This document shows, one piece after another, positions 25,723-34,600 of a DNA stretch of 64,000 nt (the first letter of the stretch is position 1; the number at the start of each line of letters is the position of its first letter). The notes below the pieces were generated by a model. It saw only the letters and a list, made by a program, of their open reading frames with translations, was not told the DNA's origin and made no database searches. Position numbers and translations under genes: made by a program. This stretch comes from Pseudomonas anuradhapurensis (GTDB taxonomy: Bacteria; Pseudomonadota; Gammaproteobacteria; Pseudomonadales; Pseudomonadaceae): the NCBI RefSeq assembly GCF_014269225.2, contig NZ_CP077097.1:2429001-2493000 (forward strand), read 5' to 3'.

Positions 25723-26765
25723 GGCTGGGCTCCAGTGCTGAGCGATTCACGGCTGCGGCGGTTGAAGGATTCCGAATAGGCAGAGGAGCGAGCGGCGAGG
25801 ATCGGGTCGTTGGACGCTTCTATACCTGTGGGCAGGATCAGCGGGTCGAAGTTGAGGTCACGGCAGGCACCTTGTTCGGGGGCATCGACCTGTTCCAGTA
25901 CCAGGGTGCCGGCATCCACGCTGCGCCGTTCGGCGGGCCAGGGGCGGGCAGGGTCGTCCAGCGCATCGCCCGGGTCGGCCAGGACCAGGCGCAGGGTCCA
26001 GCGCAATGGGCCCTGGGCCAGGCGCTGCTGCAGGTCGTGTTGCAGGTACTGCTTGTCATCGACCTGGGCAGGCAACGCGGCAAACGCGCTGTGCGGCTCA
26101 AGTTGCCAGCGTACCGGGTGGGCGGTGCCGGCGCTGTCGATCAGGCGGAAGGCATTGATGCTGTGGTACTGCGTGCTGGCAAAGCTGTTGCTTGGCTTGT
26201 AGCTGGCCGCCCATTGGCGAAATGCTGCACTTTCCGGATGGGCGGCGAAGAATGCCTGCAGTTTGCCTGGGTCCGGTTTGCCGGTGGCCGGGTCGGGCGC
26301 GCTTGCCAGCACTTGCTCATAAAACCCCTGCGGTGTGCTGACCGCCAGCACCGGCGGGTTGTTCATGCCGGTACGCCAGACCTGGCCGTCGTCGGTGCTG
26401 AGCTGGATGGCCAGGCTGCGTACCGGTATGCCGGTGTCCGGGGCGAACGGGTTGGCACCGCCGATGGCGAAACGGCCAGTCACCGGCACCCGTTGCTGGC
26501 TGAACACGCGCGCTGTAGACAGGCTGGCGGCCTGGCCGCTGGCCTGGAAGTAGCCACTGACGCACAGGCCCTTGGCGTGGTTCTTGCGGTAGCCCGGGTA
26601 ATGCCCGGCCTGCGCTTCGAACGTGTCGATGATCCGTTGCGGGGTCAGCCGAGGCTGGCCGAGCCAGCCGGCGGCATAGGCAAAGCTGGCGCCGGCGGCC
26701 AGCACCACGGCGCCGATGGCGGCCAGGCGCAGGGCCAGGGCTTGGCCGTGCAGGGGTGATTTCAT
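25719..26765 (-). CDS. Periplasmic catalase-family peroxidase (SrpA-like)
   Basis: A 348-residue haem protein of the catalase superfamily, shorter than true catalases (~480+), like SrpA and other small catalase-related peroxidases. An N-terminal hydrophobic segment (about 12-34) suggests export or membrane anchoring. The distal histidine is H63 in YRKNHAKGLCVSG, and the proximal haem-ligand motif R326-x3-Y330 is intact (AARSSAYSESFNRR). It probably reduces hydrogen or organic peroxides in the periplasm, with cytochrome b561 (coupled gene) as possible electron donor. It is divergent from an ECF sigma gene and has a matching promoter at 26798-26823. Confidence 0.92.
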   Translation of the reverse strand: MKSPLHGQALALRLAAIGAVVLAAGASFAYAAGWLGQPRLTPQRIIDTFEAQAGHYPGYRKNHAKGLCVSGYFQASGQAASLSTARVFSQQRVPVTGRFAIGGANPFAPDTGIPVRSLAIQLSTDDGQVWRTGMNNPPVLAVSTPQGFYEQVLASAPDPATGKPDPGKLQAFFAAHPESAAFRQWAASYKPSNSFASTQYHSINAFRLIDSAGTAHPVRWQLEPHSAFAALPAQVDDKQYLQHDLQQRLAQGPLRWTLRLVLADPGDALDDPARPWPAERRSVDAGTLVLEQVDAPEQGACRDLNFDPLILPTGIEASNDPILAARSSAYSESFNRRSRESLSTGAQP

Positions 26766-26797
26766 GGTCGGGGTCCGGTTCAGTGAAGGTGCCGGTA

Positions 26798-26823
26798 CGA
26801 CGGCGTCGGGTAAAACTTATTCC
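26798..26823 (-). promoter_or_regulatory. ECF-type promoter of the catalase-cytochrome b561 operon
   Basis: On the minus strand GGAAT (26823-26819), a 16-base spacer and CGTCG (26802-26798) form an ECF-sigma-like -35/-10 pair. Transcription would begin about 26790, some 25 bases ahead of the catalase ATG. The same elements with the same spacing face the other way at 26831-26856. Confidence 0.6.
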
Positions 26824-26830
26824 CTCGAGG

Positions 26831-26856
26831 GGAATAGAATTTGCGCACAGGCGTCT
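26831..26856 (+). promoter_or_regulatory. ECF-type autoregulatory promoter of the sigma/anti-sigma operon
   Basis: GGAAT (26831-26835), 16 bases, CGTCT (26852-26856). It mirrors the catalase promoter; the two -35 boxes form the palindrome ATTCCC-N5-GGGAAT (26819-26835). This suggests that the sigma factor encoded downstream transcribes both its own operon and the catalase operon. Confidence 0.6.
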
Positions 26857-26894
26857 GCTACCTACACTGACCAACCCAGAGGCCGGACCTTGCC

Positions 26895-27416
26895 ATGCAC
26901 GACCTGGACGACCACCAGTGGCGCGAACTGCTTGCCCGCCTGCGCCGCTTTGCCGTGTGGCTGACCCGCGAGCCGGGCAGCGCCGATGACCTGGTGCAGG
27001 CCACGGTCGAGCGGGCCCTGAGCCGGCGCGGTCAACAGCGTGACGCCGATGCGCTGCGCGCCTGGCTGTTCACCATTCTTTATCGGCTGTTTCTCGACGG
27101 TAAACGTCGCGAGCGCCTGCATGCACGCTGGCTGTCCTGGTTTGGCCGGGGCGAACGTGATGAAGAGCCGGTTGGCGACAACCTCGAGGCCATCGTCCAG
27201 GCCCAGGCCGACCTGCAGGCGTTTGCCCGGTTGACGGCGGAGCAGCGTGCCTTGCTGCTGCTGGTGACTGTCGAAGGCCTGAGCTACAAGGAGGCCGCCG
27301 AGGCGCTTGGCATCCCCATCGGCACCGTGATGTCGCGCCTGTCGCGCGCACGCAATGCCTTGCGCCAACTGACCGAGGGTGACCCCCAGCCACCAGCCTT
27401 GCGGAGACTGAAATGA
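26895..27416 (+). CDS. ECF-family RNA polymerase sigma factor
   Basis: A 173-residue ECF (sigma-70 group 4) factor with region 2 about 15-85 (LTREPGSADDLVQATVERAL, typical region 2.2, and DADALRAWLFTILYRLFLDG for 2.3/2.4) and region 4 about 115-165 (LTAEQRALLLLVTVEGLSYK, then EAAEALGIPIGTVMSRLSRA as the -35-binding helix-turn-helix). Its stop overlaps the anti-sigma start by 4 bases. It resembles the PrtI-type factors of Pseudomonas. Likely controls itself and the divergent catalase/cytochrome operon. Inducing signal unknown; oxidative or light stress are reasonable guesses from the target. Confidence 0.92.
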   Translation: MHDLDDHQWRELLARLRRFAVWLTREPGSADDLVQATVERALSRRGQQRDADALRAWLFTILYRLFLDGKRRERLHARWLSWFGRGERDEEPVGDNLEAIVQAQADLQAFARLTAEQRALLLLVTVEGLSYKEAAEALGIPIGTVMSRLSRARNALRQLTEGDPQPPALRRLK

Positions 27417-28165
27417 CGCGCCTGATCCCCAGCGAAGACGAATTGCACGCTTATGTCGATGAGCGCCTGGAGCCTGCGCGCCGCGCCGAAGTGCAGGCCT
27501 GGCTGGCGGCCAACCCGCAGGCAGCGGCCAAGGTCGAGGGCTGGCGTGCCGATGCCCGCCGCTTGCGCGCGGCGTTGGCCGGCTTTGCCGACCTGCCTGC
27601 GGCGGCGCAACTGGACCTGGACCGGTTGCAGCAGCAAGTACGCCAGCGCCGTCAGCGCCACTGGGCCACGGCGGCGGTGCTGTTGCTGGCACTGGGGGTG
27701 GGCGGGCTGGGCGGTTGGCAGGTGCGCGAGGCGACCCTGGCGCAGGCGATGCTGCCGATGGCCGATGCGGTGCAGGCGCACCGCCTGTTTGCCGGCAGCG
27801 AGGCGCTGGATATCCAGGCCAGCGACCCGGCGCAGTTGCGCGCCTGGCTGGGCCGGCATTTCAACCGCGTGGGCCAGTTGCCGGACCTGGCAGGGTATGG
27901 TTTCAAACCGCTGGGCGCGCGCCTGCTCAGCAATGAGCAAGGGCCGGCGGCGCTACTGGTGTTCGAGGATGGCAAGGGGCAGCGCATCAGCCTGTTCCTG
28001 CGTTCACCGGGCGAGCAGTACCGGCGCATGCCGGATGGGCAGCGGGTGGATGGCCAGCTGCAGGCGCGGTACTGGTCGCACGGGGCGTACAACTTTGCCT
28101 TGGTCAGCGCCGCGGACGATGTGCGCGGCGCTGGGGTGGGGGAGGCGTTGCGCTTGGGGTTGTGA
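27413..28165 (+). CDS. Membrane-spanning anti-sigma factor
   Basis: A 250-residue anti-sigma factor. The cytoplasmic N-terminus has the typical motif SEDELHAYVDERLEPARRAE, a single membrane helix lies at about 84-104, and a ~145-residue periplasmic domain follows. It lacks the zinc-binding H-x3-C-x2-C motif, so it belongs to the non-ZAS type (PrtR/FecR-like N-terminus). It overlaps the sigma gene by 4 bases, the usual stoichiometric arrangement. It should hold the sigma factor at the membrane until an envelope signal releases it. Confidence 0.9.
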   Translation: MTRLIPSEDELHAYVDERLEPARRAEVQAWLAANPQAAAKVEGWRADARRLRAALAGFADLPAAAQLDLDRLQQQVRQRRQRHWATAAVLLLALGVGGLGGWQVREATLAQAMLPMADAVQAHRLFAGSEALDIQASDPAQLRAWLGRHFNRVGQLPDLAGYGFKPLGARLLSNEQGPAALLVFEDGKGQRISLFLRSPGEQYRRMPDGQRVDGQLQARYWSHGAYNFALVSAADDVRGAGVGEALRLGL

Positions 28166-28222
28166 ACGAGCAGATCGAGCTCGGCGCTCGCTTGCCCTTG
28201 ACGCATTCGGTTCAACCACTTG

Positions 28223-28241
28223 GGGGCTGCGCAGCAGCCCC
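28223..28241. terminator. Hairpin terminator between the anti-sigma gene and xthA
   Basis: GGGGCTGC-GCA-GCAGCCCC, located 5 bases beyond the xthA stop and 57 bases after the anti-sigma stop. The same stem is found at 10520-10538. Confidence 0.6.
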
Positions 28242-28246
28242 GGCGA

Positions 28247-29059
28247 TCAGCTCAATTCCAGCCAGATCGGCGCATGGTCCGAAGGCTTTTCCATCCCGCG
28301 CAGCTCGTAGTCCACACCGGCGGCCTTGAGCCGTGGCACCAGGTGCTGCGACGCCATGATCAGGTCGATGCGCAGGCCGCGCTTGGGTTCGTCCTCGAAA
28401 CCACGGCTGCGGTAGTCGAACCAGCTGAAGCGGTCGGCCACGTCCGGGTGCAGGTGGCGGAAGCTGTCGACCAGGCCCCAGCCCTTCAGGCGCTCAAGCC
28501 ACTCCCGCTCCTCCGGCAGGAAGCTGCATTTGCCGGTCTTGAGCCAGCGCTTGGCATTGTCCGGGCCGATGCCGATGTCGCAGTCCTGCGGCGAGATATT
28601 CATGTCGCCCATCACCAGCAGTGGCTGGTCGTTGCGGAACTGGCCTTCGAGCAGTGCCTGCAGGTCACCGTAGAAGCGCTGCTTGGCCGGGAATTTGGTG
28701 GGGTGGTCGCGGCTCTCGCCTTGGGGAAAGTAGCCGTTCATGATGGTGATCGGGTTGCCGTCGGCATCGGCGAAGGTGCCCCAGATGAAGCGGCGCTGGG
28801 CGTCTTCCTCATCGGTGGCAAAGCCCTTGTGCAGGCTCAGCGGCGCCTGGCGCGACAGCAGTGCGACGCCATAATGGCCTTTCTGGCCGTGGTAATGCAC
28901 GTGGTAACCCAGTGCCTGCACGTCGGCCTGCGGGAACTGATCGTCGCTGACCTTGGTTTCCTGCAGGCCGATCACGTCCGGCTGGTGCTTTTCGATCAGC
29001 GCCGCCAGCTGGTGCGGGCGGGCTCGCAGGCCGTTGATGTTGAAACAGACGATCTTCAT
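28247..29059 (-). CDS. xthA: Exodeoxyribonuclease III (XthA)
   Basis: A 270-residue AP endonuclease/3'-5' exonuclease of the endonuclease-exonuclease-phosphatase fold; acts in base excision repair. Conserved catalytic segments in order: [14 protein letters not shown], the metal-binding IGLQETKV (Glu), the [10 protein letters not shown] block, [14 protein letters not shown] with the catalytic Asp/Asn, and [10 protein letters not shown] with the general-base His at the C-terminus. Length equals that of E. coli ExoIII (268). Convergent with the ECF operon; the link to peroxide defence is thematic only. Confidence 0.95.
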   Translation of the reverse strand: MKIVCFNINGLRARPHQLAALIEKHQPDVIGLQETKVSDDQFPQADVQALGYHVHYHGQKGHYGVALLSRQAPLSLHKGFATDEEDAQRRFIWGTFADADGNPITIMNGYFPQGESRDHPTKFPAKQRFYGDLQALLEGQFRNDQPLLVMGDMNISPQDCDIGIGPDNAKRWLKTGKCSFLPEEREWLERLKGWGLVDSFRHLHPDVADRFSWFDYRSRGFEDEPKRGLRIDLIMASQHLVPRLKAAGVDYELRGMEKPSDHAPIWLELS

Positions 29060-29223
29060 GGAAAGACAATCCCGGTAAAAGCCGCGATGCTAGCCGACAT
29101 CGCCTGCCACCACCAGCATGGCGGCTTCGCGGGGCGGCTGCTAACGTGCTTTGCAGGGGGTGAACGATGCACGCTGAGGCACCTCCAAGGCACTGTCTGC
29201 CCATTCCAGGAGGTTTGCCCGCA

Positions 29224-29874
29224 ATGCCCGAAACCACTGCCGCTCCGGCGCGTGTCTGCCTGCTCGACGACGGCTACAGCCGTGAAGCGCGTTCACTGTT
29301 GTACAACGCCTATCGCCACGAACCGACCTTCGCCTATATCTTCGAGGCCCAGCGCCCGGGGTATGAGCGGCGCCTGCGGGTGATGGTGCGCGAGTGGGTG
29401 CGCCAGCACTTCTACCTGCAACTGCCGGCCATCGGCCTGCTGCTGGAGGACCGCCTGATCGCCCTGGCCCTGATCGTGCCGCCGCTACGGCGGTTGGGCG
29501 TGGCCGACAGCTGGGCCTGGCGCCTGCGCATGATGCTGGGCACCGGCCTGCGCTGCACCCGCCGCTACATGGACTACCAGGCGGCCCTGGCCAGCTGCCT
29601 GCCCACCGATAAGGTCCACGTACTGCCGCTGCTGGGGGTGCACCCGCAGTTTCAGGGCAAGCAGTATGGCGAGCAATTGTTGCAAGCCGTGCACGACTGG
29701 TGCGCTGCGGACGCCAGCACCCAGGGCGTGGTGCTGGACACCGGCAACGAGCACTACCTGGCGTTCTACCAGCGCCAGGGCTATGAAGAAATTGGAGAGG
29801 TGGCTGTAGGGCCAATCCGAGAGAGGGTGTTCTTTCATCCCAACCCGGTCTCTTCCGATTCTGCTTTCGCCTGA
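29224..29874 (+). CDS. GNAT-family N-acetyltransferase
   Basis: A 216-residue acyl-CoA-dependent acetyltransferase. The GNAT core is in the C-terminal half: LPLLGVHPQFQGKQYGEQLL is motif A with the R/Q-x-x-G-x-G/A pyrophosphate loop (QGKQYG), followed by VLDTGNEHYLAFYQRQGYEE (motif B). The start at 29224 follows AGGAGG by 10 bases; an ATG 19 codons earlier has no such site and a poor match in composition. The substrate is unknown. Stands alone between xthA (divergent) and tamA. Confidence 0.87.
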   Translation: MPETTAAPARVCLLDDGYSREARSLLYNAYRHEPTFAYIFEAQRPGYERRLRVMVREWVRQHFYLQLPAIGLLLEDRLIALALIVPPLRRLGVADSWAWRLRMMLGTGLRCTRRYMDYQAALASCLPTDKVHVLPLLGVHPQFQGKQYGEQLLQAVHDWCAADASTQGVVLDTGNEHYLAFYQRQGYEEIGEVAVGPIRERVFFHPNPVSSDSAFA

Positions 29875-29917
29875 GCGGGCAGCGCAGCGGCTCACTTGAG
29901 CGCGCGGCTCTGGTAGC

Positions 29918-31669
29918 ATGCGCCGCATGACGTATTCAGGAAGATTGACCTGGGGTCTGGTTATCTGGGCCGCCAGTTTCGCAGCATGGGGCCAGAGCGA
30001 GTTGCTGGTGAAGGTAAAACCGGCCAACAAAGCGCTCAAGGCCAATGTCGAAGGCTACATCGGTACCGTTGGCGACCGCGATGAAGAAGCGCTGCTGCGT
30101 TTCAGTCGCGGCGCCCAGGAGCAGGCGCGCAAAGCCGCACAGGCACTTGGCTACTATCAGGCCCAGATCGATACCGAGGTCAAGCCTGCCAGCGCGGCTG
30201 ACCGTTCCCCGCAACTGATCATCAGCATCGACCCGGGCGAGCCGATTCGCCTGCGCAACGTGACCGTGCGCATCGAAGGCCCGGCCAGCGAGCTGAAGGC
30301 TTTTCGCGTGCCCGACAGCAAGGCGCTACGGGCAGGGGAACAACTCAACCATGGCCATTACGAAGATGCCAAACGGCTGATCCAAAACCAGGCGTCGCGC
30401 TATGGCTTCTTCAGTGGGCGCTTCAGCCGCCAGCGCCTGGCGGTCGACCCCCAGGCTGGCGTGGCCGACATCGAACTGGTCTACCAGAGCGGCCCACGCT
30501 ACCGCCTGGGCGCCGTCACCTTTGGCGGCGACACCCCGCTGGACGATGACCTGCTGCAGCGCATGGTCTCGTTCAAGCCAGGTACACCCTACGACTCCGA
30601 GCTGGTCGCCGAACTGAACAACGACCTGCAGTCGAGCGGCTACTTCGAAGGTGTGCGGGTGGATGCGGCGCCCACCGCGGCCGTCGGAGAGGAAGTCCCG
30701 GTGGATGTCCACCTGCAGACACGCAAACCGCGCACCCTGGGCCTGGGCCTGGGTTTCTCGACCGACGTTGGCCCTCGTGGCAAGGCCAACTGGACCCGCC
30801 ACTGGGTCAACCCGCAAGGCCACAGCTATGGCTGGGAAACCGAACTGTCGGCCCCTCGGCAGAACGTCGGCCTGTGGTACGACATCCCGCTCGACCCGCC
30901 GCTGACCGACAAGCTGCGCTTTGCCGGCGGCTACCAGAACGAGGAAATCGCCGGCACCGATACGCTCAGTAAACTGCTGACGGTCGGCCCCGAGTGGCAC
31001 AGCAAGCTGCCCAGCGGCTGGCAGCGGGTAATCTCGCTCAAATACCAGCGCGAGGAGTATCGCCTGGGCGACGATTCCGGGTTGAGCAACCTGCTGATGC
31101 CGGGCGTGAGCTTTTCCTTCTTGCGCAGTGACAACCGCATCGACCCGCACAACGGCTACCGCCTGCAGTTCGATGTGCAGGCCGCCAAGGAAGGGTTGGT
31201 TTCGGATACCAACCTGCTGCATGGCAACGTGCTGCTCAAGGGCCTGACCACCCTTGGTCACAACCACCGGCTGCTCGGCCGGGTGCAGTTCGGGGGCAGT
31301 GCAACCAATGGTTTCAAGAACAACGTGCCGCCGTCACTACGCTTTTTCGCCGGTGGCGACCAGAGCGTGCGCGGCTACGACTACCAGACCCTGTCGCCTA
31401 AAAACAGCGACGGCGACCGCATTGGTGGGCGCTACCTGGTAGCCGGCAGCGTCGAGTACCAGTATTCGCTGACCGAAAAGTGGCGCCTGGCGACCTTCGT
31501 CGACCAGGGCAACTCGTTCAACGACCTTGAGCTGCCGAGCCTGAAGACCGGCGTCGGCTTTGGTGTGCGCTGGGTATCGCCGGTCGGGCCGTTGCGCCTG
31601 GACCTGGCCAGGGCGCTGGATGACGACGGCGGCATTCGCCTGCACTTTTCCATGGGGCCCGAGCTGTGA
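29918..31669 (+). CDS. tamA: Outer-membrane translocation/assembly protein TamA
   Basis: A 583-residue Omp85-family protein: signal peptide (MTYSGRLTWGLVIWAASFAAWGQ), three POTRA domains (about 27-265) and a C-terminal 16-strand barrel. The L6 motif characteristic of Omp85 proteins is seen in FFAGGDQSVRGYDYQTLSP, and the chain ends GGIRLHFSMGPEL. With TamB it helps insert autotransporters and transport lipids to the outer membrane. ATGs at 29918 and 29927 are both possible; the second gives a better signal peptide. Its stop overlaps the tamB start by 4 bases. Confidence 0.93.
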   Translation: MRRMTYSGRLTWGLVIWAASFAAWGQSELLVKVKPANKALKANVEGYIGTVGDRDEEALLRFSRGAQEQARKAAQALGYYQAQIDTEVKPASAADRSPQLIISIDPGEPIRLRNVTVRIEGPASELKAFRVPDSKALRAGEQLNHGHYEDAKRLIQNQASRYGFFSGRFSRQRLAVDPQAGVADIELVYQSGPRYRLGAVTFGGDTPLDDDLLQRMVSFKPGTPYDSELVAELNNDLQSSGYFEGVRVDAAPTAAVGEEVPVDVHLQTRKPRTLGLGLGFSTDVGPRGKANWTRHWVNPQGHSYGWETELSAPRQNVGLWYDIPLDPPLTDKLRFAGGYQNEEIAGTDTLSKLLTVGPEWHSKLPSGWQRVISLKYQREEYRLGDDSGLSNLLMPGVSFSFLRSDNRIDPHNGYRLQFDVQAAKEGLVSDTNLLHGNVLLKGLTTLGHNHRLLGRVQFGGSATNGFKNNVPPSLRFFAGGDQSVRGYDYQTLSPKNSDGDRIGGRYLVAGSVEYQYSLTEKWRLATFVDQGNSFNDLELPSLKTGVGFGVRWVSPVGPLRLDLARALDDDGGIRLHFSMGPEL

Positions 31670-34600
31670 AACGTGTAATTAAGTATCTGCTTATCGGCCT
31701 GCTCGGGGTAATTGCGAGCCTGGGCATTGCAGTGGGCCTGCTGTTGGGGACCGAGGCTGGCAGCCGCTGGGTGCTGGGCCAGGTGCCAGGGCTTGAAGTG
31801 ACTGACTTCCAGGGCCGTCTGGCCGGTCGCTGGCAAGCCAGCCAGTTGGTCTGGGCCGACGGTGACAGCAAGGTCGAAGTGCAGGCAGCGTTGCTGGCCT
31901 GGTCGCCTGCCTGCCTGCTGCGAGCCACCTTGTGCATCGGCCAGTTGCAGGCACAACGCATTGACATGGCCTTTGCACCCGGTGCCGAGCCGGCCGAGAG
32001 CGGCCCGCTGCAGTTGCCGGCCTTGCGCTTGCCGGTGGCTGTCGAGTTGGGGGAAGTCAAGGTTGGCCAGTTGCGCCTGGACGGCAGCGACCTGCTTGGC
32101 GACGTGCAACTGGCAGCGCACTGGACCAGCAGCGGGATGCGCATCGACAGCCTGCAGCTGCAGCGCGACGAGCTGCAGTTGAAGCTGCAGGGTAACCTGC
32201 AGCCCGAGGGTGACTGGCCGGTGCAACTCCAGGCACAGGTGCAGCTGCCTGCGCTAGACGGCAAGCCCTGGCAGCTGGCGTTGAGCGCCAGCGGCGGTTT
32301 GCAGAGCACCTTGGCGCTCACCGGTAGCAGCAGCGGTTACCTCGACGCCACATTGAACGGCCAACTGCAGGCGCTGGCCGAGCATCTGCCGGCAACCTTG
32401 CAGATTCGCTCCGAGGCATTCAAGCCAGCCGGTGCGCTACCCGACACCTTGCAGTTCAACCAGCTCAGCCTCGATGCCAAGGGCAACCTGCTCACGGGTT
32501 ACAAGGTGTCGGGCTCTGCCAGCCTGCCCGCCGAGCAGTCGCCAGTGGCCTTGCTGTTGTCTGGCGTGGTCGACAGCAAAGGGGCCAGGCTGGATGCCCT
32601 GGACCTGAGCGCCAGCGACAGCCAGCGCGTCAAGCTGCAGGCCAGCGCCGACTGGCAGCAGGGCCTGGTCAGCGACGCGCAACTGGACTGGCAGGACTTC
32701 CCGTGGCTGCGCCTGTACCCGCTGGAAACGCCGCCTCAGGTCACGCTCAAGCGCTTCAGTGCCCAGGTGCATTACCGCGATGGCAATTACCAAGGTACTT
32801 TCAATGGCGACCTGGACGGCCCGGCCGGGCCGTTCAGCCTGGCCAGCCCGTTCCAAGGGGACCTGAGCCAGGTCAAGCTGCCGCAGTTGGCGCTTAGCGC
32901 CGGGCAAGGCAAGGCTGAAGGCAGCGTCGCCGTGGGTTTTGCCGAGCACCTGGCATGGGACGTTGCCCTGCAGCTTTCGGCGCTCGACCCAGCTTATTGG
33001 CTGGCCGAGCTGCCAGGCGCCTTGGCCGGGCCGCTGCGCAGCAAGGGCGAGCTCAAAGGTGATGCGCTGAGCCTGGAGGCTCAGCTTGACCTGAAGGGCC
33101 GTCTGCGCGGCCAGCCGGCAGTGCTCAAGGTCGACGCCCAAGGGGCAGGGGAGCGTTGGACGCTGGCCGCCTTGGCCGTGCAACTGGGTGATAACCGGAT
33201 CAATGGCAGTGGCAGCCTGCAGCAGCGCCTGGCCGGGCGGATTGACCTCGACCTGCCGCGGCTGGGCCAGTTGTGGCCAAGGCTGCAGGGCCAGGTCAAG
33301 GGCCGGCTGGACGTCGCCGGTACCTTGCAGGCCCCGCAAGGTACCCTGGCCGTGCAAGGCCAACGGTTGGCCCTGGCCGACAACCGCCTGCAGCAGCTGG
33401 GCCTGGATGCCCGCCTGGACAACGCCCAGCGCGGCGTGGTCGCGCTCAAGGCCAGCGGCATCCACCTGGGTGACACGGCATTGGGTGACCTGCAGGCCAA
33501 CGGCAAGGGCGACATTCGCCAGCAAGCCCTGACCGTGGCGCTGGACGGCCCGCAACTGAAGCTCGACCTGGGCCTGGATGGCCAGCTGAACAAGGGCGAC
33601 TGGCGTGGGCGCCTGGCCAGCGGGCGGGTCCAGGCCGGTGGCCAGGACTGGCAGTTGCAGGCACCGGCGCGCCTGCAGCGGCTGGCCAGCGGCCAGCTGG
33701 ACTTCGGCGCCCATTGCTGGCGCTCCGGCCAGGCCAGCCTGTGCGGCGACGATCAGCGCCTGGCCCCCGAGCCACGCTTGCGCTACCACCTCAAGCGGTT
33801 CCCGCTGGACAGCCTGGCCCAGTGGTTACCGAAAGACTTCGCCTGGCAGGGCCTGCTCAACGCCGACATCAATCTGGATATTCCGGCCAGCGGCCCCAAG
33901 GGCAGCATCGTCGTCGACGCCAGTGGCGGTACCCTGCGCGTGCGTGACAAGGAGCGCTGGGTCGATTTCCCCTACCAGGCCCTGCGCCTGGACAGCACGC
34001 TGGCGCCGCGGCGTATCGATACCCGCCTGGTGTTCCGTGGCCAGCGCCTGGGTGAGCTGAACGTCAATACCCGCCTCGACCCGCTGGGCAGGAGCAAGCC
34101 GTTGTCAGGGAATTTCCACCTGGCCGGTGTCGATCTGTCAGTGGCGCGGCCGTTCCTGCCGATGGTCGAGCGCCTGGCCGGGCAGCTCAATGGCAGCGGG
34201 CGGCTGTCGGGCACCCTGTTGGCGCCGCAGGTCAACGGCAACCTGATGCTGCGCGGCGGCGAGGTCAGTGGTGCCGAATTGCCGGTCAGCTTCGAGAACC
34301 TGTCGTTGCAGGCGTTGATAGCCGGTGAGCAGGTACAGCTCGAAGGTGACTGGCGCAGTGGCGAGGCGGGGCGTGGCCAGTTGCGTGGCAACCTCACCTG
34401 GGGCCAGGCACTGGGCATGGACCTGCGCCTGCAAGGCCAGCAGTTGCCGGTTACCGTGGAACCCTATGCAACGCTGGAGGTCGCCCCGGACCTCACCCTG
34501 CGCCTGATCGACGACAAGCTGGCGGTTACCGGCAAGGTTCAGGTACCCAAAGGCACGATCACCGTGCGTGAGCTGCCGCCGTCCACGGTCAAAGTGTCGG

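Noticed and set aside
32437-33789. 450-codon minus-strand frame opposite tamB
   Set aside because: Antisense shadow of TamB repeats; no recognisable domain.
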